Of a stretch of DNA of 64,000 nucleotides, positions 1 through 10,933 are shown one piece after another (position 1 is the first letter of the stretch; the number at the start of each line of letters is the position of its first letter). The notes beneath the pieces were generated by a model. That model was not told the DNA's origin. It did not search any database and worked only from the letters and a program-made list of their open reading frames with translations. The DNA comes from Aegilops tauschii subsp. strangulata (lineage: Eukaryota > Streptophyta > Magnoliopsida > Poales > Poaceae): NCBI RefSeq assembly GCF_002575655.3, contig NC_053036.3, positions 157,084,627-157,148,626 of the forward strand, given 5' to 3'. Both the position numbers and the translations under genes were made by a program.

Positions 1-155
1 GTTTCCGACGTGTTTATTCCTTTGGTCGTAGGATATCCCTACTATTAAGAGGGAATCCACATCGGAAGGTATTGGGTGAATCACTACACGTACACATTCT
101 TTGCACCCACCATATACCCTCCGTTCGAGGACAGAGTGGTTCCCAAAAGTCCTCT
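1..155. other. unassigned flank left of a CACTA-like terminus
   Basis: AT-moderate sequence before the CACTA terminus. I see no credible coding region; the short open frame here runs into the transposon. It is the original insertion flank or part of another repeat that starts outside the window. Confidence 0.4.
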
Positions 156-996
156 CACTACAAAAAAAGACACTACCGTGATGATACGTGTTTATCACAG
201 TAGGTCACGTTTTCTGTCATGCATGTACATCCATGAAAAATTTATGACAGAATCAAGATAGTCATACCTGTGCTGTAGTAGAAGTGTTCCATGACATTAC
301 GAAAATTATCATCACAGAAGTGTCCATTTCCATGACGATATATCGCGCGTCATAGAAGTGCTTTCGTCAAGGGTGACCGACATGTGGCATCCACCGTAAC
401 GGGACACCGTTAAGCTATCGGGTCTGGTTTTGGATCCGATAACCCGTTAACAGCCCGGACCAATGGGAATTTTCCATGTGTAAAATTCTCATTGGCCGGA
501 GGAAACACATGTCGGCTCAACGTTCAGACAGATGTCATCCACTCATTGGACAAGAGGCGCCTATGATACGTCGACATGTGGCACGACCCAACAGAGGCCC
601 ATTCCGATGAAAAGGCCGGGCCTATCAAAATAAGGGGCCGGCCCATTAGCGGCCTACTTGAGTCAGGCCCATTTACAAGTACGGCCCATACAAGTTACAA
701 AGAATCGGCCCATCAAAGGCCCATTCTAGATTCGACAATTTCCAGCCCATCATCAGTTTAAGCTCGTTAATGGCCCGCTATGTTTTTGGGCCCAATTGCG
801 GAGCTTCTTTCGGCCTGTTAGCAGCCCATCGTCAGTTCCAGCCCGTTAGCGACCCGGAACATCTTTCGGCCTTTTCTCGGCCCATTCTGTAGTTGGGCCA
901 ATTCTAGCTCACTGTGACTTTAGGCCTGTCCTCAGCCCATTCGGTAAATGGGCCAACTCTTAGCCCATTTTGTCTCTCGGCCTGTTAAGGGCCCGC
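156..996 (+). mobile_element. left end of CACTA-like (En/Spm) DNA transposon
   Basis: Starts CACTACAAAAAAAGACAC, the CACTA signature followed by an A-run. Nearly the same terminus recurs at 48065. The first 350 bp have many ATGACA/TGTCAT words, and from about 590 the sequence becomes a dense series of GGCCCA/TGGGCC words. Subterminal short-motif arrays bound by the element's own protein are typical of CACTA elements. The sequence is cut by Gypsy element A and resumes at 10181 with the same GGCCCA style. I found no inverted right-hand terminus in the window, so the element is either truncated or very long. Confidence 0.6.
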
Positions 997-1467
997 TGTC
1001 GGTGTCAAAACCGGCGGATCTCGGGTAGGGGGTCCCGAACTGTGCGTCTAAGGTCGATGGTAACAGGAGACAGGGGACACGAGGTTTACCCAGGTTCAGG
1101 CCCTCTCTATGGAGGTAATACCCTACTTCCTGCTTGATTTATCTTTATGAATATGAGTATTACAAGAGTTGATCTACCACGAGATCCAAATGGCTAAAAC
1201 CCTAGAAGTCTAGCTTGTATGATTATGATTGCCTCTACAGACTAAACCCTCCAGTTTATATAGACACCGGAGGGGACTAGGGTTGTACAAAGTCGGTTAT
1301 AGAGAAAGGAATCTTCGTATCCGAACGCCAAGCTTGCCATCCACGCCAAGGAGAGTCCTATCCGGACACGGGAGAGAGTCTTCTGTCTTGTATCTTCATG
1401 GCCCATCAGTCCGGCCCATGTCCAATAGGTCGGACGCCCGAGGACCCCTTAATCCAGGACTCCCTTA
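997..1467 (-). repeat. left LTR of element A (3' LTR in element sense)
   Basis: 471 bp starting TGTCGGTGTCAAAACC and ending TCCCTTA, where the partner LTR ends TCCCTCA, so the terminal CA has decayed to TA. The reverse complement begins with the GAGGGAGTCCTGGAT-type start seen at 33570. Next to it at 1468-1480 the minus strand reads a purine-rich tract ending GGGGCTAC, the expected polypurine tract. Confidence 0.88.
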
Positions 1468-1883
1468 GTAGCCCCTAAACCAGGCTTCAATGACGAGGTG
1501 TCCGGCGCGCAGATTGTCTTTGGCATTGCAAGGCGGGTTCCTTTTCCGAATACTCCAACGCATCCTTCAAACATCGAAAACATGTCCGGCTCTGCAAAAC
1601 AAGTACCACACACAACCGCAGAGAGTATAATATTTCACGAGTCCAATCTGCTGACAACTTTTTGTAGCGTGACATCACGTCCCTGCCCGGTCATTATTTC
1701 AATTTGTTTTTAGCCTCCCGCTCCATATTTCAAGATGTGGTTTTATTGGCACGTCTTGTCAAAGCAAAGATCGTGTCCCCTTATTGCAGGATTCTCATCA
1801 ATACGGGCGTGGGTAATCCAACCGTGCCGTCTATACAGCCCTTGGGGAATAGGCGAGTGGGGAGGCGCTTGATATTCGCTGCC

Positions 1884-1890
1884 TTTATAA
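1884..1890 (+). promoter_or_regulatory. TATA box of the antisense gene in element A
   Basis: TTTATAA lies about 115 bp before the ATG at 2003 and is followed by a CT-rich leader. It suggests that the antisense gene has its own promoter rather than using the LTR. Inferred from sequence only. Confidence 0.5.
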
Positions 1891-2002
1891 GGAGATAAGG
1901 ATTCACCCTTTTCCAACCACGCCTTCTCTCTCTCTGCCTACCCATTATCGAGCTCCAACGCCTAAGTTCTTATTCTTTTCCACCCCAAGAAAGCACTCAG
2001 CC

Positions 2003-5000
2003 ATGTCCGGATCTGGAGCGCAGGGCAAGTGGATGGTTTCATCCGTCAAGGAGAAGGACATCACCAAGCTCCGGGAGGCCGGGTACTTAGCCCCGGAAAT
2101 CGCCCACCAGCTTCCAGCCCAGGGGCAGATCATCCCCACCCTGGAGTCCCATGAGAGGGTGGTATTTGTCCCTCGCTTCGTCCGTGGATTGGGATTCCCT
2201 CTCCACCCATTCGTCCGCGGACTCATGTTCTACTACGGGGTGGATTTCCACGATCTGGACCCCAACTCCTTCCTTAAATCTCGGCATTTATTGTCGTGTG
2301 CGAGGCCTTCCTCCGCATCCCACCCCACTTCGGATTGTGGCTAAAAATATTCAATGTGAAGCTGAAGGTGGTGGGTGGCCAGTATGCAGAGTGCGGAGGC
2401 GCCATGGTGAGCAAGATGCCCAACGTCACATGGCCCAAAGGTACCTTCATGGAGACCGTCAAAGGGTGGCAACATCAGTGGTTCTACGTCACAGAGCCTC
2501 GCGAAGCCACCTGGGCCGCGGCTCCTGAATTCCAGTCCGGCGCTCCGATGCGGCTCACCTCCTGGCTAGAGAAGGGCCTGGACTGGTCTTCGTCGGACAA
2601 GCTAACAGCGCTCCAGACGCGCATCCGGAGCATGGTAGACAAGAACATCGAGCTTTTCAATGTGATCCAGGTGATGCTAGTTCACCGGATCCTTCCATGC
2701 CAAAGCCGGACTTGCCCTTTGTGGGAGTTCAATCCAGTCAAGCACCAGACCTTGCTACAGTTCTTCGGCACTACACACGAAGACATCTGGAAGGTGCTTT
2801 TCAAGTCCAAAGAGTCGTGGCCGAAGACAACCGAGGACCATGGGCACGACCTGGCCCATCCCGCCAATCCGGTAAGTTTTTCGTGTTTCAAGGTGGCCCC
2901 TTTACTGGCATACTCAAGGAAGATATCTAAGCCTCCCTATTTGTTCTTTCAGGGCTGGACAAGGAAGGCAGAGCGGATTCAGTGTCCGGCTCCACTGCCC
3001 GAAAACCCAGCCATCCCACTTCTAACGAAGATGCTGGTTCCGGCGCCCTATCAGGTGCCGGAGAAGAAGGCCAAGAAGAAGGCCAAGGAGACCAAGGAGA
3101 CCAGAAGCAGTCTCCGTCGTAGAGGTACTTCGGACGCAACGTCCGAAGATGCCGAAACCCACTCCTCCCTCGTTGAGGAAGATGAGGAGGAGGAGGAAAG
3201 CACTTCTTCCCCCAAGGGTGGAGGGAAGAAAAGTATGGCCTCCACGCATCTGGAGGCAGAGGCGTCCAAGAAGGGGAAGGTTTCCCTCACGGATAACCCC
3301 GCGGGGGACATAGATAGCAGCTCCGAGTGGCGCCCCAGGGATAAGCCCCTGGCCGAATCGTAAGTACTCAAAGACGCACACATATATCCAGCTCCTTTAT
3401 TCCATGGTTTTAACATGTTAAATCATGCACTGTAGCCCGACCCACGATAGCTCCCAGCGATCCTCGTCGGGGGGTTCGCTGGATTCAAAGGCGATGACCA
3501 GCGAGTCGCTGCCGGCGGCTTATTCTCCCATGGCCAAGGGCGACGCCGAGGTGCTGTCCCAAAGGACCTTCCCAGGCTAGGGAGAGGTTCAGGAGGCCGT
3601 CGTAGTGGCGCCAGATGGTGATCCCTCGGCCGCCGGACACATGGGGGAGAAATCCCCATGGAGACTGGCGATGGGGGCCATATCCAATCCGCCCCCCGCC
3701 GAATACCATTCTAGAGACCTACAGGGCTCCGGAATCAGGCAAGCAACCTCCTTCGAAAGGAGGAGGTGCACCTATTCCGCCGGTGACCTCCGTCCATCCA
3801 GAGGCACCGGATAATCTGCTGGAAGCGCTACGGGGCACTTCCATTGTTGAGGGACACCGTATCCTTATGGGTACGGTGGTTGAGAGGGTTTGGTCCGTTA
3901 GGAGCGGACTAACCGAAGCCTGCACCAGCCTTCTGACAGGCTTTGAGGTAAGCGGCATAATTGTGTAAGAAGAATGTCACAGTGTAGACAGTAGCCCCTG
4001 ATACTTTGTCCGGTGTTCGGAAAGAAAAGCCGGACTGAGGATCAAATGATTTACACAGGAGACTAATCACACATGTCTATGTAAAATAAGCAGGCGTCGT
4101 TGCTAGCTATGACCTCTCATGCTGCCGAAGTCTCAGGACTGAAGCAGAGGCTAGAGCGGGCTGAGGACGAGCTGAGCCAAGCAAGAAAGCAGCTGGAGGA
4201 TAAGCAAGGTATTTTAATGACCTGCTCAAATATATAGAGAGATATGAGTTGTTTGTGTTAATCAGAGTGCCATGATATCTGTAGGAGCGGCGACCGAGGT
4301 GGAGACCCTCAAGAAGGCGCTGGCCGAGGCCGAGGAGAGAGCGGCCAAGGAACAAGCCGCCCGCGAAAAGCATGAGGCCAGGGTCGGTGAGGTCCAGCAA
4401 GAGCTCCAGGACGCCGTGAAGAAATGCGAGTCCTTGGAGCGCAATATTGCGGATCAAAAGTCTGAACTTGCCAAGGCCTGCCAAAGCGCGCAAGATGCCC
4501 GGGTCGAAGCCCAGGGCACCCTCTAGGAAATCCAGGAGGCCGGGAAAATCGCCGCGGGTAAGGCTTTTATTATGCAGAGCAAGTATGTGAAGAGAAGGTA
4601 CCGCTTACTGACCCGGATTTGGAGCTCTGCAGGGGCGTTTGCGGATCTGCCATGCAGTGTTTCTGATGCTGCGGAGTTCTTCCGAGCTGAAGAGGGAAGC
4701 TCAACGGAGAAGTTGTTCTGGTCGCAATACCTTGCGCCAGAACATCCGGTGCCCTTTAGCGATCAGCTGAAACAGCTGTCCGAACTGCATAGGGTGGCCG
4801 AACTAGCCATGAAGGATTTGATAATTCGGCTATGGCCTGCCGAAGCCATACCCAGCAGCTACTTCGGGCTCGTGAAGTGGCTGGTCAATGCCTGCCCTCG
4901 GCTTGATGCCATCAAGCGATCGGTCTGCATCAAAGGTGCGGGGATGGCCTTCGCCCGTGTCAAGATACAATGGGCGAAGATGGATGCCGTCAAGCTCGCG

Positions 5001-5117
5001 ACCGAGGGACCGCCCGCGGGCAAGGAGCACCGCACGCCCGAGCGGTATTTTGAAGATGTCCTGAAGGGATCCCGTATTGTAGAAGGGCAGTGTTCAAAAG
5101 ACATTATCTTTGAATGA
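2003..5117 (+). pseudogene. antisense spliced gene in Gypsy element A (putative gypsy-type transposon / PF04195-like family)
   Basis: Reads opposite to the host retrotransposon. Likely exons: 2003-2871, 2953-3359, 3436 to about 3945, 4094-4208, 4266-4557 and 4635-5117, with GTAAG-type donors and CAG/TAG acceptors. The first exon carries the conserved block FVPRFVRGLGFPLHPFVRGL and matches the antisense gene of element B (27204). Later exons are acidic and Ser/Lys-rich (around 3060-3330) and then strongly coiled-coil (4094-4557, Glu/Ala/Lys heptads). I recall this domain as the Pfam 'putative gypsy type transposon' family of cereals; function unknown. Damage: a 1-bp frameshift near 2277, a stop near 3578 and a TAG near 4525. 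Exon limits are inferred. Confidence 0.7.
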
Positions 5118-6315
5118 AGTCATTCATATTGTCCCTTCGTGTATTATGAAACAGAGCCGTTATGTAATATAATGCTTGTTATTTTAAGATTTTACCTCCT
5201 GTGCGGCCGTTTTGTTAAAACTGAGAGTTGGCCAGTCATCGGCTTCAGCCCCCACGTAGGTAGTACGGGGGTGTTCGGGATGAATCAAAACACTCTTTAT
5301 CCAAAAATTTGGTCCTTGAAGGAGGTGTTTAGCGCAACGAACCAGGCAATTAGACTATGTGGCTTTATCACCCTCACTTAGCCATAGGAGTTTGACAATA
5401 GAAATGTAGGCGCAACCCCTAGTTAGTATTTAATCCGGACTAGGGTGCTGTAGACACCTGATCGGGTGAAGGCCGATTCGTCGCATAATGCGGAAAAAAT
5501 CGTAAAAGATTTTGAACCTCCGAATAGCTGACCAGCTCTCGCCACATCATGACAGTCAGTTTCCGGCTTTCTCTACTGAGGTGTTTGCTTGGGTAAACCA
5601 GAAACACAATCGTAGTAGTTCTCCCTTTACTACCTTAGCCGATAGAGCGGAACGTAAGGTAGTAAGCATAGGAGCCGGGCAACCCAACTATTGACCAAAG
5701 ACATGATTAGGAGCCAATGCATATAATGCTAAAATTCGGGGTGCCGAACTGTACTGTAAAAGTGTTCGGACTTTGTTGCCGAGGTATGGAGTGCAGTGAA
5801 GCCCCTGGCCAATTTAAAACGTACCAAGGTGTACGGGTGCAATCGATAAGAGTAGCGAAAAAATGAAGTAGTAAGCCAATGCCATGTAAGTTGGGCCGCA
5901 AACTGTTTTCATTATAATTAGATTAATATGTCAAAGTGTACAAATAGTGCGATAAGCAACCGGGCTATTTGACATGCCAAGATCAAGGGGGGAGCTTGCA
6001 TGTGGGTCATGAAAACAGGTACGATGATCGTCGAAGAGAACGTATAGAAATCCCCCACGCGTCTGTGCTACTTACCGCCTTGGTGTATCCGTCCTTCGAA
6101 AGGATCGATGAGCGGGCCGCTGCGAGGGGTCTGTGGAAAAGAAACCTGAAAAGGATAAAAAAGTGAAAGTATGTGTGTCCGGGGGAGGTCGAGCCGTATT
6201 GTGGACCACAGTCTGGTTATGCCTCTGTCTCTGCCCATGGTATTTTGAGTGCGTAATTATGTACGCGTGGTACATATCCCGCCATTTGGTCAGGACTGAG
6301 ATGGAGGCTGAATTG
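5118..6315. other. non-coding spacer between antisense gene and protease in element A
   Basis: About 1.2 kb where reverse transcriptase and integrase would lie in a complete Gypsy element. I see no RT, RNase H or integrase motif on either strand, only short unrelated open frames. Confidence 0.6.
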
Positions 6316-7038
6316 CTAGTCTAACTCCTGACGAGCCGGACTGTCAAGCTGCGGAGTAGTCCGGACTCGTTTGACAGTGTCCGGGAGCTTGGCCGTTGAA
6401 TTAAAATTCTGCCTTAAAAGGCCGCTCTGTACTTCCGCTGCCAGGGCTACGGTGTGTTCTTCAGTACGGAGGGAGCACTCCGTGTTTCCATTGACTGTTA
6501 TGACCCCGCGTGGTCCAGGCATCTTGAGCTTGAGATAAGCATAGTGTGGCACCGCATTAAATCGAGCGAATGCGGTTCGTCCGAGCAGTGCGTGATAGCC
6601 GCTGCGGAAGGGGACGATGTCGAAGATCAACTCTTCGCTTCTGAAGTTGTCCGGGGATCCGAAGACAACTTCCAGTGTGATTGAGGCCGTACAACGGGCC
6701 TCTACACCTGGTATGACTCCTTTAAAGGTAGTTTTGGTCGGCTTGATCCTTGATGGATCGATGCCCATTTTGCGCACTGTATCCTGATAGAGTAGGTTAA
6801 GGCTGCTGCCCCCGTCCATGAGGACTCGCGTGAGGTGGAATCCATCGATTATTGGGTCAAGGACCAGTGCGGCCGAACCGCCATGGCGGATACTGGTCGG
6901 ATGGTCCCTGCAATCGAAGGTGACCGGGCAGGACGACCATGGGTTGAATTTTGGGGTGACTGGCTCTATCGCATAGACGTCCCTGAGCACGCGCTTGCGC
7001 TCCCTCTTGGGGATATGGGTGGCGTATATCATGTTCAC
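6316..7038 (-). CDS. retroviral-type aspartic protease region, element A
   Basis: Open frame of 240 codons on the element's sense strand. Residues about 75-90 hold the LVLDPIIDGFHLTRVLMDGG block with the catalytic D-G-G, followed by SSLNLLYQDT. A second conserved block, GYHALLGRTAFARF, and the AYLKLKMPGP strand follow, as in plant Gypsy proteases. It continues the gag frame across a stop near 7066. The frame ends at 6316 soon after the protease, without entering an RT domain. The enzyme would cleave the Gag polyprotein; because upstream frames are broken, this copy is probably not functional. Confidence 0.8.
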   Translation of the reverse strand: MNMIYATHIPKRERKRVLRDVYAIEPVTPKFNPWSSCPVTFDCRDHPTSIRHGGSAALVLDPIIDGFHLTRVLMDGGSSLNLLYQDTVRKMGIDPSRIKPTKTTFKGVIPGVEARCTASITLEVVFGSPDNFRSEELIFDIVPFRSGYHALLGRTAFARFNAVPHYAYLKLKMPGPRGVITVNGNTECSLRTEEHTVALAAEVQSGLLRQNFNSTAKLPDTVKRVRTTPQLDSPARQELD

Positions 7039-7065
7039 CGTTTTGACCTGAGGGGGAAATTTCTT

Positions 7066-8501
7066 CTATCCCCCTGTGTTCGGTGGACGGGGCTCCTCGT
7101 CATCGTCCTCTCTTTGCGACCCCTTCTCCTTGTTTTCGGTGTTTATCTTGCCGGCCTGCTTAAAGACCCAACAACTTCTATTGGTATGATTGGCTGGTTT
7201 ATCGGGGGTGCCATGTATCTGACATGGACGATCGAGAATGCAGTTTAGGTTGGATGAGCCCGAATTGTTCCTTTTGAACGGCTTCTTCCACTGACCGGAC
7301 TTGGAGCCACTGAATCTGGTGTTGACCACCGTGTCGTCGGTATTATCACCGTTGCTTCGACGCTTGTGTCTGTTGCGTCGGGGCTTGCCGTTGCTATTCT
7401 GGCTTCCGAAGTGCTAGGTTCGCTTGCATTTTTATTGCTATGGGCTAGCCAGCTATCTTCGCCCGCGCAAAAGTGGGTCATAAGCGCTGTGAGGGCTGCC
7501 ATGGACTTCGAATTTTCTTGGCCGAGGTGTCGGGCGAGCCATTCGTCCCGGATGCTATGTTTAAAGGCTGCTAGGGCTTCGGCATCCGGACAGTCGACGA
7601 TCTGGTTCTTTTTGGTTAGGAACATAGTCCAGAATTTCCTGGCTGACTCTCCGGGCTGTTGAATTATGTGACTTAAGTCGTCGGCATCCGGAGGTCGGAC
7701 ATATGTGCCTTGGAAGTTGTCGAGGAAGGCTTCTTCCGAGTCTTCCCAGCTGCCAATGGAGTTTTCGGGCAGACTGTTCAACCAGTGCCGAGCTGGTCCC
7801 TTGAGTTTTAGTGGGAGGTATTTGATGGCATGGAGATCATTGCCGCGGGGCATATGAATATGGAGAAGAAAATCCTCGATTCATACCGCGGGGTCTGTTG
7901 TCCCATCATATGATTCGATATTTACGGGTTTAAACCCTTCTGGGAATTCATGCTCCATTACTTTGTCAGTGAAGCAAAGAGGGTGTGCGACGCCTCTATA
8001 TCGGGCCACGTCACGACATAGCTCGGATGGAGTCCGTCTGCGGTTGTCGGACCGGGCGTGATTATGCTTGTTGCGTCCGGCTAGATAGCCGTCATCGCGT
8101 GTCGGGGCACGCCCCCGCGATCCATAGATCGACCTGTTCTGACCTGCTATACTGTCCAGGTCCTGCTGCAGGTCGTATGTATAGCCCTGAGCAGTTATGT
8201 CTCTGCCTTTACGGCTGGGTAGTATGGGCTGGTGTTCGGCTTGAGTTGCCGCTTTATCCCGGCCACGTGGTGGTCGGTCAGCCGCATTACGCGCTGATGG
8301 TACAGGCTCAAGTGCCTTGTCATCGAATTGAGGTAGCAATTTGCGCTTCGGGTAACTTTTGGTTGGGCGCTCGAGGCCGTATTCCTCGGGTGCCAGGACA
8401 TGAGTCCACCTATCGTTGAGCAGGTCTTGGTCAGCTTGAAGCTGTTGCTGCTTCTTTTTCAGGCTCGTTGCAGTGGCTATTAGCCGGTGCTTAAAGCGCT
8501 C
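7066..8501 (-). pseudogene. gag (capsid and post-capsid) region, element A
   Basis: Minus-strand frames 7881-8339, 7245-7853 and 7066-7329 read through as one Gag with in-frame stops. The capsid-type block (LPLKLKGPARHWLNSLPENS, about 7760-7830) is the plant retrotransposon gag signature. A Cys/His-rich stretch near 7200 (CQIHGTPDKPANH...C) follows. A TGA near 7878 sits where related proteins have Trp, and TAG codons lie near 8500 and 7066. The product would form virus-like particles; these stops make this copy a relic. Confidence 0.75.
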
Positions 8502-9659
8502 CTACTCAAGAGGTTCCTCGGGCACGATAAAATCCTCGTTGCCGAGGCTCACCTCATCCTCGGAGAGCGGAAGATAATTACTGTCCTCCGAGTCTTCGTT
8601 TACGGCATGTTCATCAGGGCTGACTCGCCCATCTTCCCATTTGTCCTGTTCGGAAGTTGGCTCAACAGGGTCTTCATTGTCTTCAGCATCGTCTAGAGTA
8701 TTGTTTTCTTCTGTGTCGGTATTGCTATCCTTTCCACGGCATGACTTAGAGCGGCGCCGCTGTCGTCGGCGCTTTGGCTGTATCTTAGGAGGTTTATCCT
8801 CGACTGGGTCTTCTTTGCCATCACCGTTATTCTCTTTGGGTGTGTCCACCATGTACACGTCATACGAGGATGTGGTCGTCCAGCGTCCGGTAAATGGTGG
8901 GTTTTGGGCCTGCTCTTCTCCGGCATCGTCGTCCATACTGTCGATGTCTTCAGAGCTGTAATCGAGCATGTCAGTTAAGTCCTCGACAGTGGCTATGAAG
9001 TGGGAGGTGGGTGGGAAGCGAAATTCCCCGTCATCAACCCCCAGTTCAAACCGGATATAATTCGGCTGTGAGTCCCTTGCTAAGGAGAGGGTTTTTAATG
9101 AGTTTAGCACATCACCTAAAGGTGAGTGCCGGAAGATGTCCGCGGCGCTGAATTTGACGACCGGTGCCTGATCGGGCTCGAAGGACGCGGACGCGCATGG
9201 TTCGGAACCTGTGGTCGGAGACGAATCTGAGGTTCCGGTGATGCAGGTCCCGCTCGAGGTTGGGTCTGTGTGCGGCTCCAGCGCTGCTGAGTCTGCGGCT
9301 CCTGTGGCGGGGTTGAGCTTCCCGTCCTCGGACAGCGCAGTCTGCTCCGGATCTAGGACCAGAGCACTTACAGGTGCTATCTCCTGAGTATTGTCCGATG
9401 ACAGATTTAGGTCATGATCATCGCGGTGGTAGGGAGCGGCTGCCGTGGGCTCGAATCCGTCGAAGATCAAGTCTCCACGGGTATCAGCAACGTAGTTCAA
9501 GCTTCCAAACCTGACTTGATGGCCAGGGGCGTAGCTGTCGATCTGCTCTAGATGGCCAAGCGAGTTGGCCCGCAGTGCGAAGCCACCGAATACAAAGATC
9601 CGGCCGGGGAGAAAAACTTCCCTCTGGACAACATTGTTGTAGATGATTGACGGAGCCAT
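8502..9659 (-). CDS. N-terminal Gag-leader ORF, element A
   Basis: An uninterrupted 385-codon frame whose ATG lies about 45 bp inside the right-hand (5') LTR, where the first retrotransposon ORF should start. The protein is acidic and Ser/Asp/Glu-rich, with a basic cluster (KRRRQRRRSKS, around residue 290) that could act as a nuclear-localisation or RNA-binding patch. It ends in a TAG immediately before the rest of gag, so it is probably the N-terminal part of a longer Gag cut by one stop. I recognise no domain in this part. Confidence 0.6.
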   Translation of the reverse strand: MAPSIIYNNVVQREVFLPGRIFVFGGFALRANSLGHLEQIDSYAPGHQVRFGSLNYVADTRGDLIFDGFEPTAAAPYHRDDHDLNLSSDNTQEIAPVSALVLDPEQTALSEDGKLNPATGAADSAALEPHTDPTSSGTCITGTSDSSPTTGSEPCASASFEPDQAPVVKFSAADIFRHSPLGDVLNSLKTLSLARDSQPNYIRFELGVDDGEFRFPPTSHFIATVEDLTDMLDYSSEDIDSMDDDAGEEQAQNPPFTGRWTTTSSYDVYMVDTPKENNGDGKEDPVEDKPPKIQPKRRRQRRRSKSCRGKDSNTDTEENNTLDDAEDNEDPVEPTSEQDKWEDGRVSPDEHAVNEDSEDSNYLPLSEDEVSLGNEDFIVPEEPLE

Positions 9660-9684
9660 CGAACCTCTTGAAGACGACGCAGCA

Positions 9685-9706
9685 GAACTCTCAATGAAAG
9701 CACCAA
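9685..9706 (-). promoter_or_regulatory. primer-binding-site region of element A
   Basis: In element sense the LTR is followed at once by TTGGTGCTTTCATTGAGAG. Element C has the same region at 34051 with one change. It begins TTGG, as a primer site complementary to a tRNA CCA end should, but I cannot match it to tRNA-Met or tRNA-Lys. Confidence 0.5.
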
Positions 9707-10175
9707 TGTCGGTGTCAAAACCGGCGGATCTCGGGTAGGGGGTCCCGAACTGTGCGTCTAAGGTCGATGGTAACAGGAGACAGGGGACACAAGGTTTACC
9801 CAGGTTTGGGCCCTCTCTATGGAGGTAATACCCTACTTCCTGCTTGATTGATCTTGATGAATATGAGTATTACAAGTGTTGACCTACCACGAGATCGTAA
9901 TGGCTAAAACCCTAGAAGTCTAGCTCGTATGATTATGATTGCCTCTACGGACTAAACCCTCCGGTTTATATACACCGGAGGGGACTAGGGTTGTGCAAAG
10001 TCGGTTACAGAGAAAGGAATCTTCATATCCGAACGCCAAGCTTGCCATCCACGCCAAGGAGAGTCCTATCCGGACAAGGGATAGAGTCTTCTGTCTTATA
10101 TCTTCATGGCCCATCAGTCTGGCCCATGTCCAATAGGTCGGATGCCCGAGGACCCCTTAATCCAGGACTCCCTCA
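9707..10175 (-). repeat. right LTR of element A (5' LTR in element sense)
   Basis: 469 bp, TGTCGGTG...CTCCCTCA with intact TG/CA ends. It should contain the promoter driving gag on the minus strand. The copy differs from the left LTR at about 22 positions plus a small indel (TATATAGACACC against TATATACACC). Confidence 0.9.
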
Positions 10176-10180
10176 CCCGC

Positions 10181-10720
10181 ACAACAGTTGGGCCTTTGAC
10201 TTTGGGTCCATTAGGAGCCCACGTTCCGCAGGGCATCATTTCAGCCCAACGCGACTTTCGGCTGTTAAAAGCCTAGTTTGCAAACTGGGCCACCTCTGGC
10301 CCATAACACTTTCGGCCTCTTACTGGCCCATCAAGTAAAAGGGCCGAGAAAAAATTGGCATTTATTTCGTCCCGCTAAAGGCCCGCAGGCCATTTCCATT
10401 TATACGACCCTATCGAGCTTTAGGCCTGTTGATGGCCTGCTAAGAGCCGTTGTTATGGTGGGCCCATTTGGGATCCACTTAATATTATTTTGACCAGCCC
10501 AATTAAGGCCCGCTTTGACTACACATGTTTGTTCGTTTGTATGGCGTCCAGGAAATGTTTGGGCGTGTTGGCCCTTGTTTCAACGATATAGTATATTCAA
10601 CAAATATCCTACTCTATACTATCGCCTCTAAAAAATATACACTATACAATAAAAAACATAGAAACGTAGAATAATCCTACACTATACAATAAAGAAATTA
10701 AAGCCGAATATACCCACTAG
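10181..10720 (+). mobile_element. continuation of the CACTA-like element after element A
   Basis: The sequence picks up straight after the TSD with the same GGCCCA/TGGGCC-rich character (about 10180-10510) and then becomes AT-rich with an imperfect direct repeat of ACTATACAATAAA near 10640 and 10683. No coding frame is seen in this part. Confidence 0.55.
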
Positions 10721-10933
10721 GCATTATAGTTTGGCACCAGTGATTATAAAGCGTACACAAACAACAAATTACATACACTGGACAAATAAAGCTCATACAT
10801 CATGGACACGCATCAATAAAACTTACCATTTGAACTATAATCTCTTCAGAAAAAAGGATTGGCCGGATTCAGATAGCACAAATTTCAGTCTGCAAAATGT
10901 CCAATTCCTTCGTGGTTACCTCAGTGTCTTGTT

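Larger units (their letters stand above)
997..10175 (-). mobile_element. Gypsy LTR retrotransposon A (Fatima-like), non-autonomous, with antisense gene
   Basis: Bounded by LTRs 997-1467 and 9707-10175 and a perfect 5-bp TSD CCCGC (992-996 and 10176-10180). It reads on the minus strand: primer-site region next to the right LTR, an N-terminal ORF, gag, then an aspartic protease ending near 6316. No reverse transcriptase, RNase H or integrase follows. The 3' half instead holds a spliced plus-strand gene (2003-5117). The LTRs differ by about 22 substitutions by eye over 470 bp, so the insertion is not recent. LTRs and the primer-site region match element C, the coding-type relative in this window. 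The family name Fatima is from memory. Confidence 0.88.
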
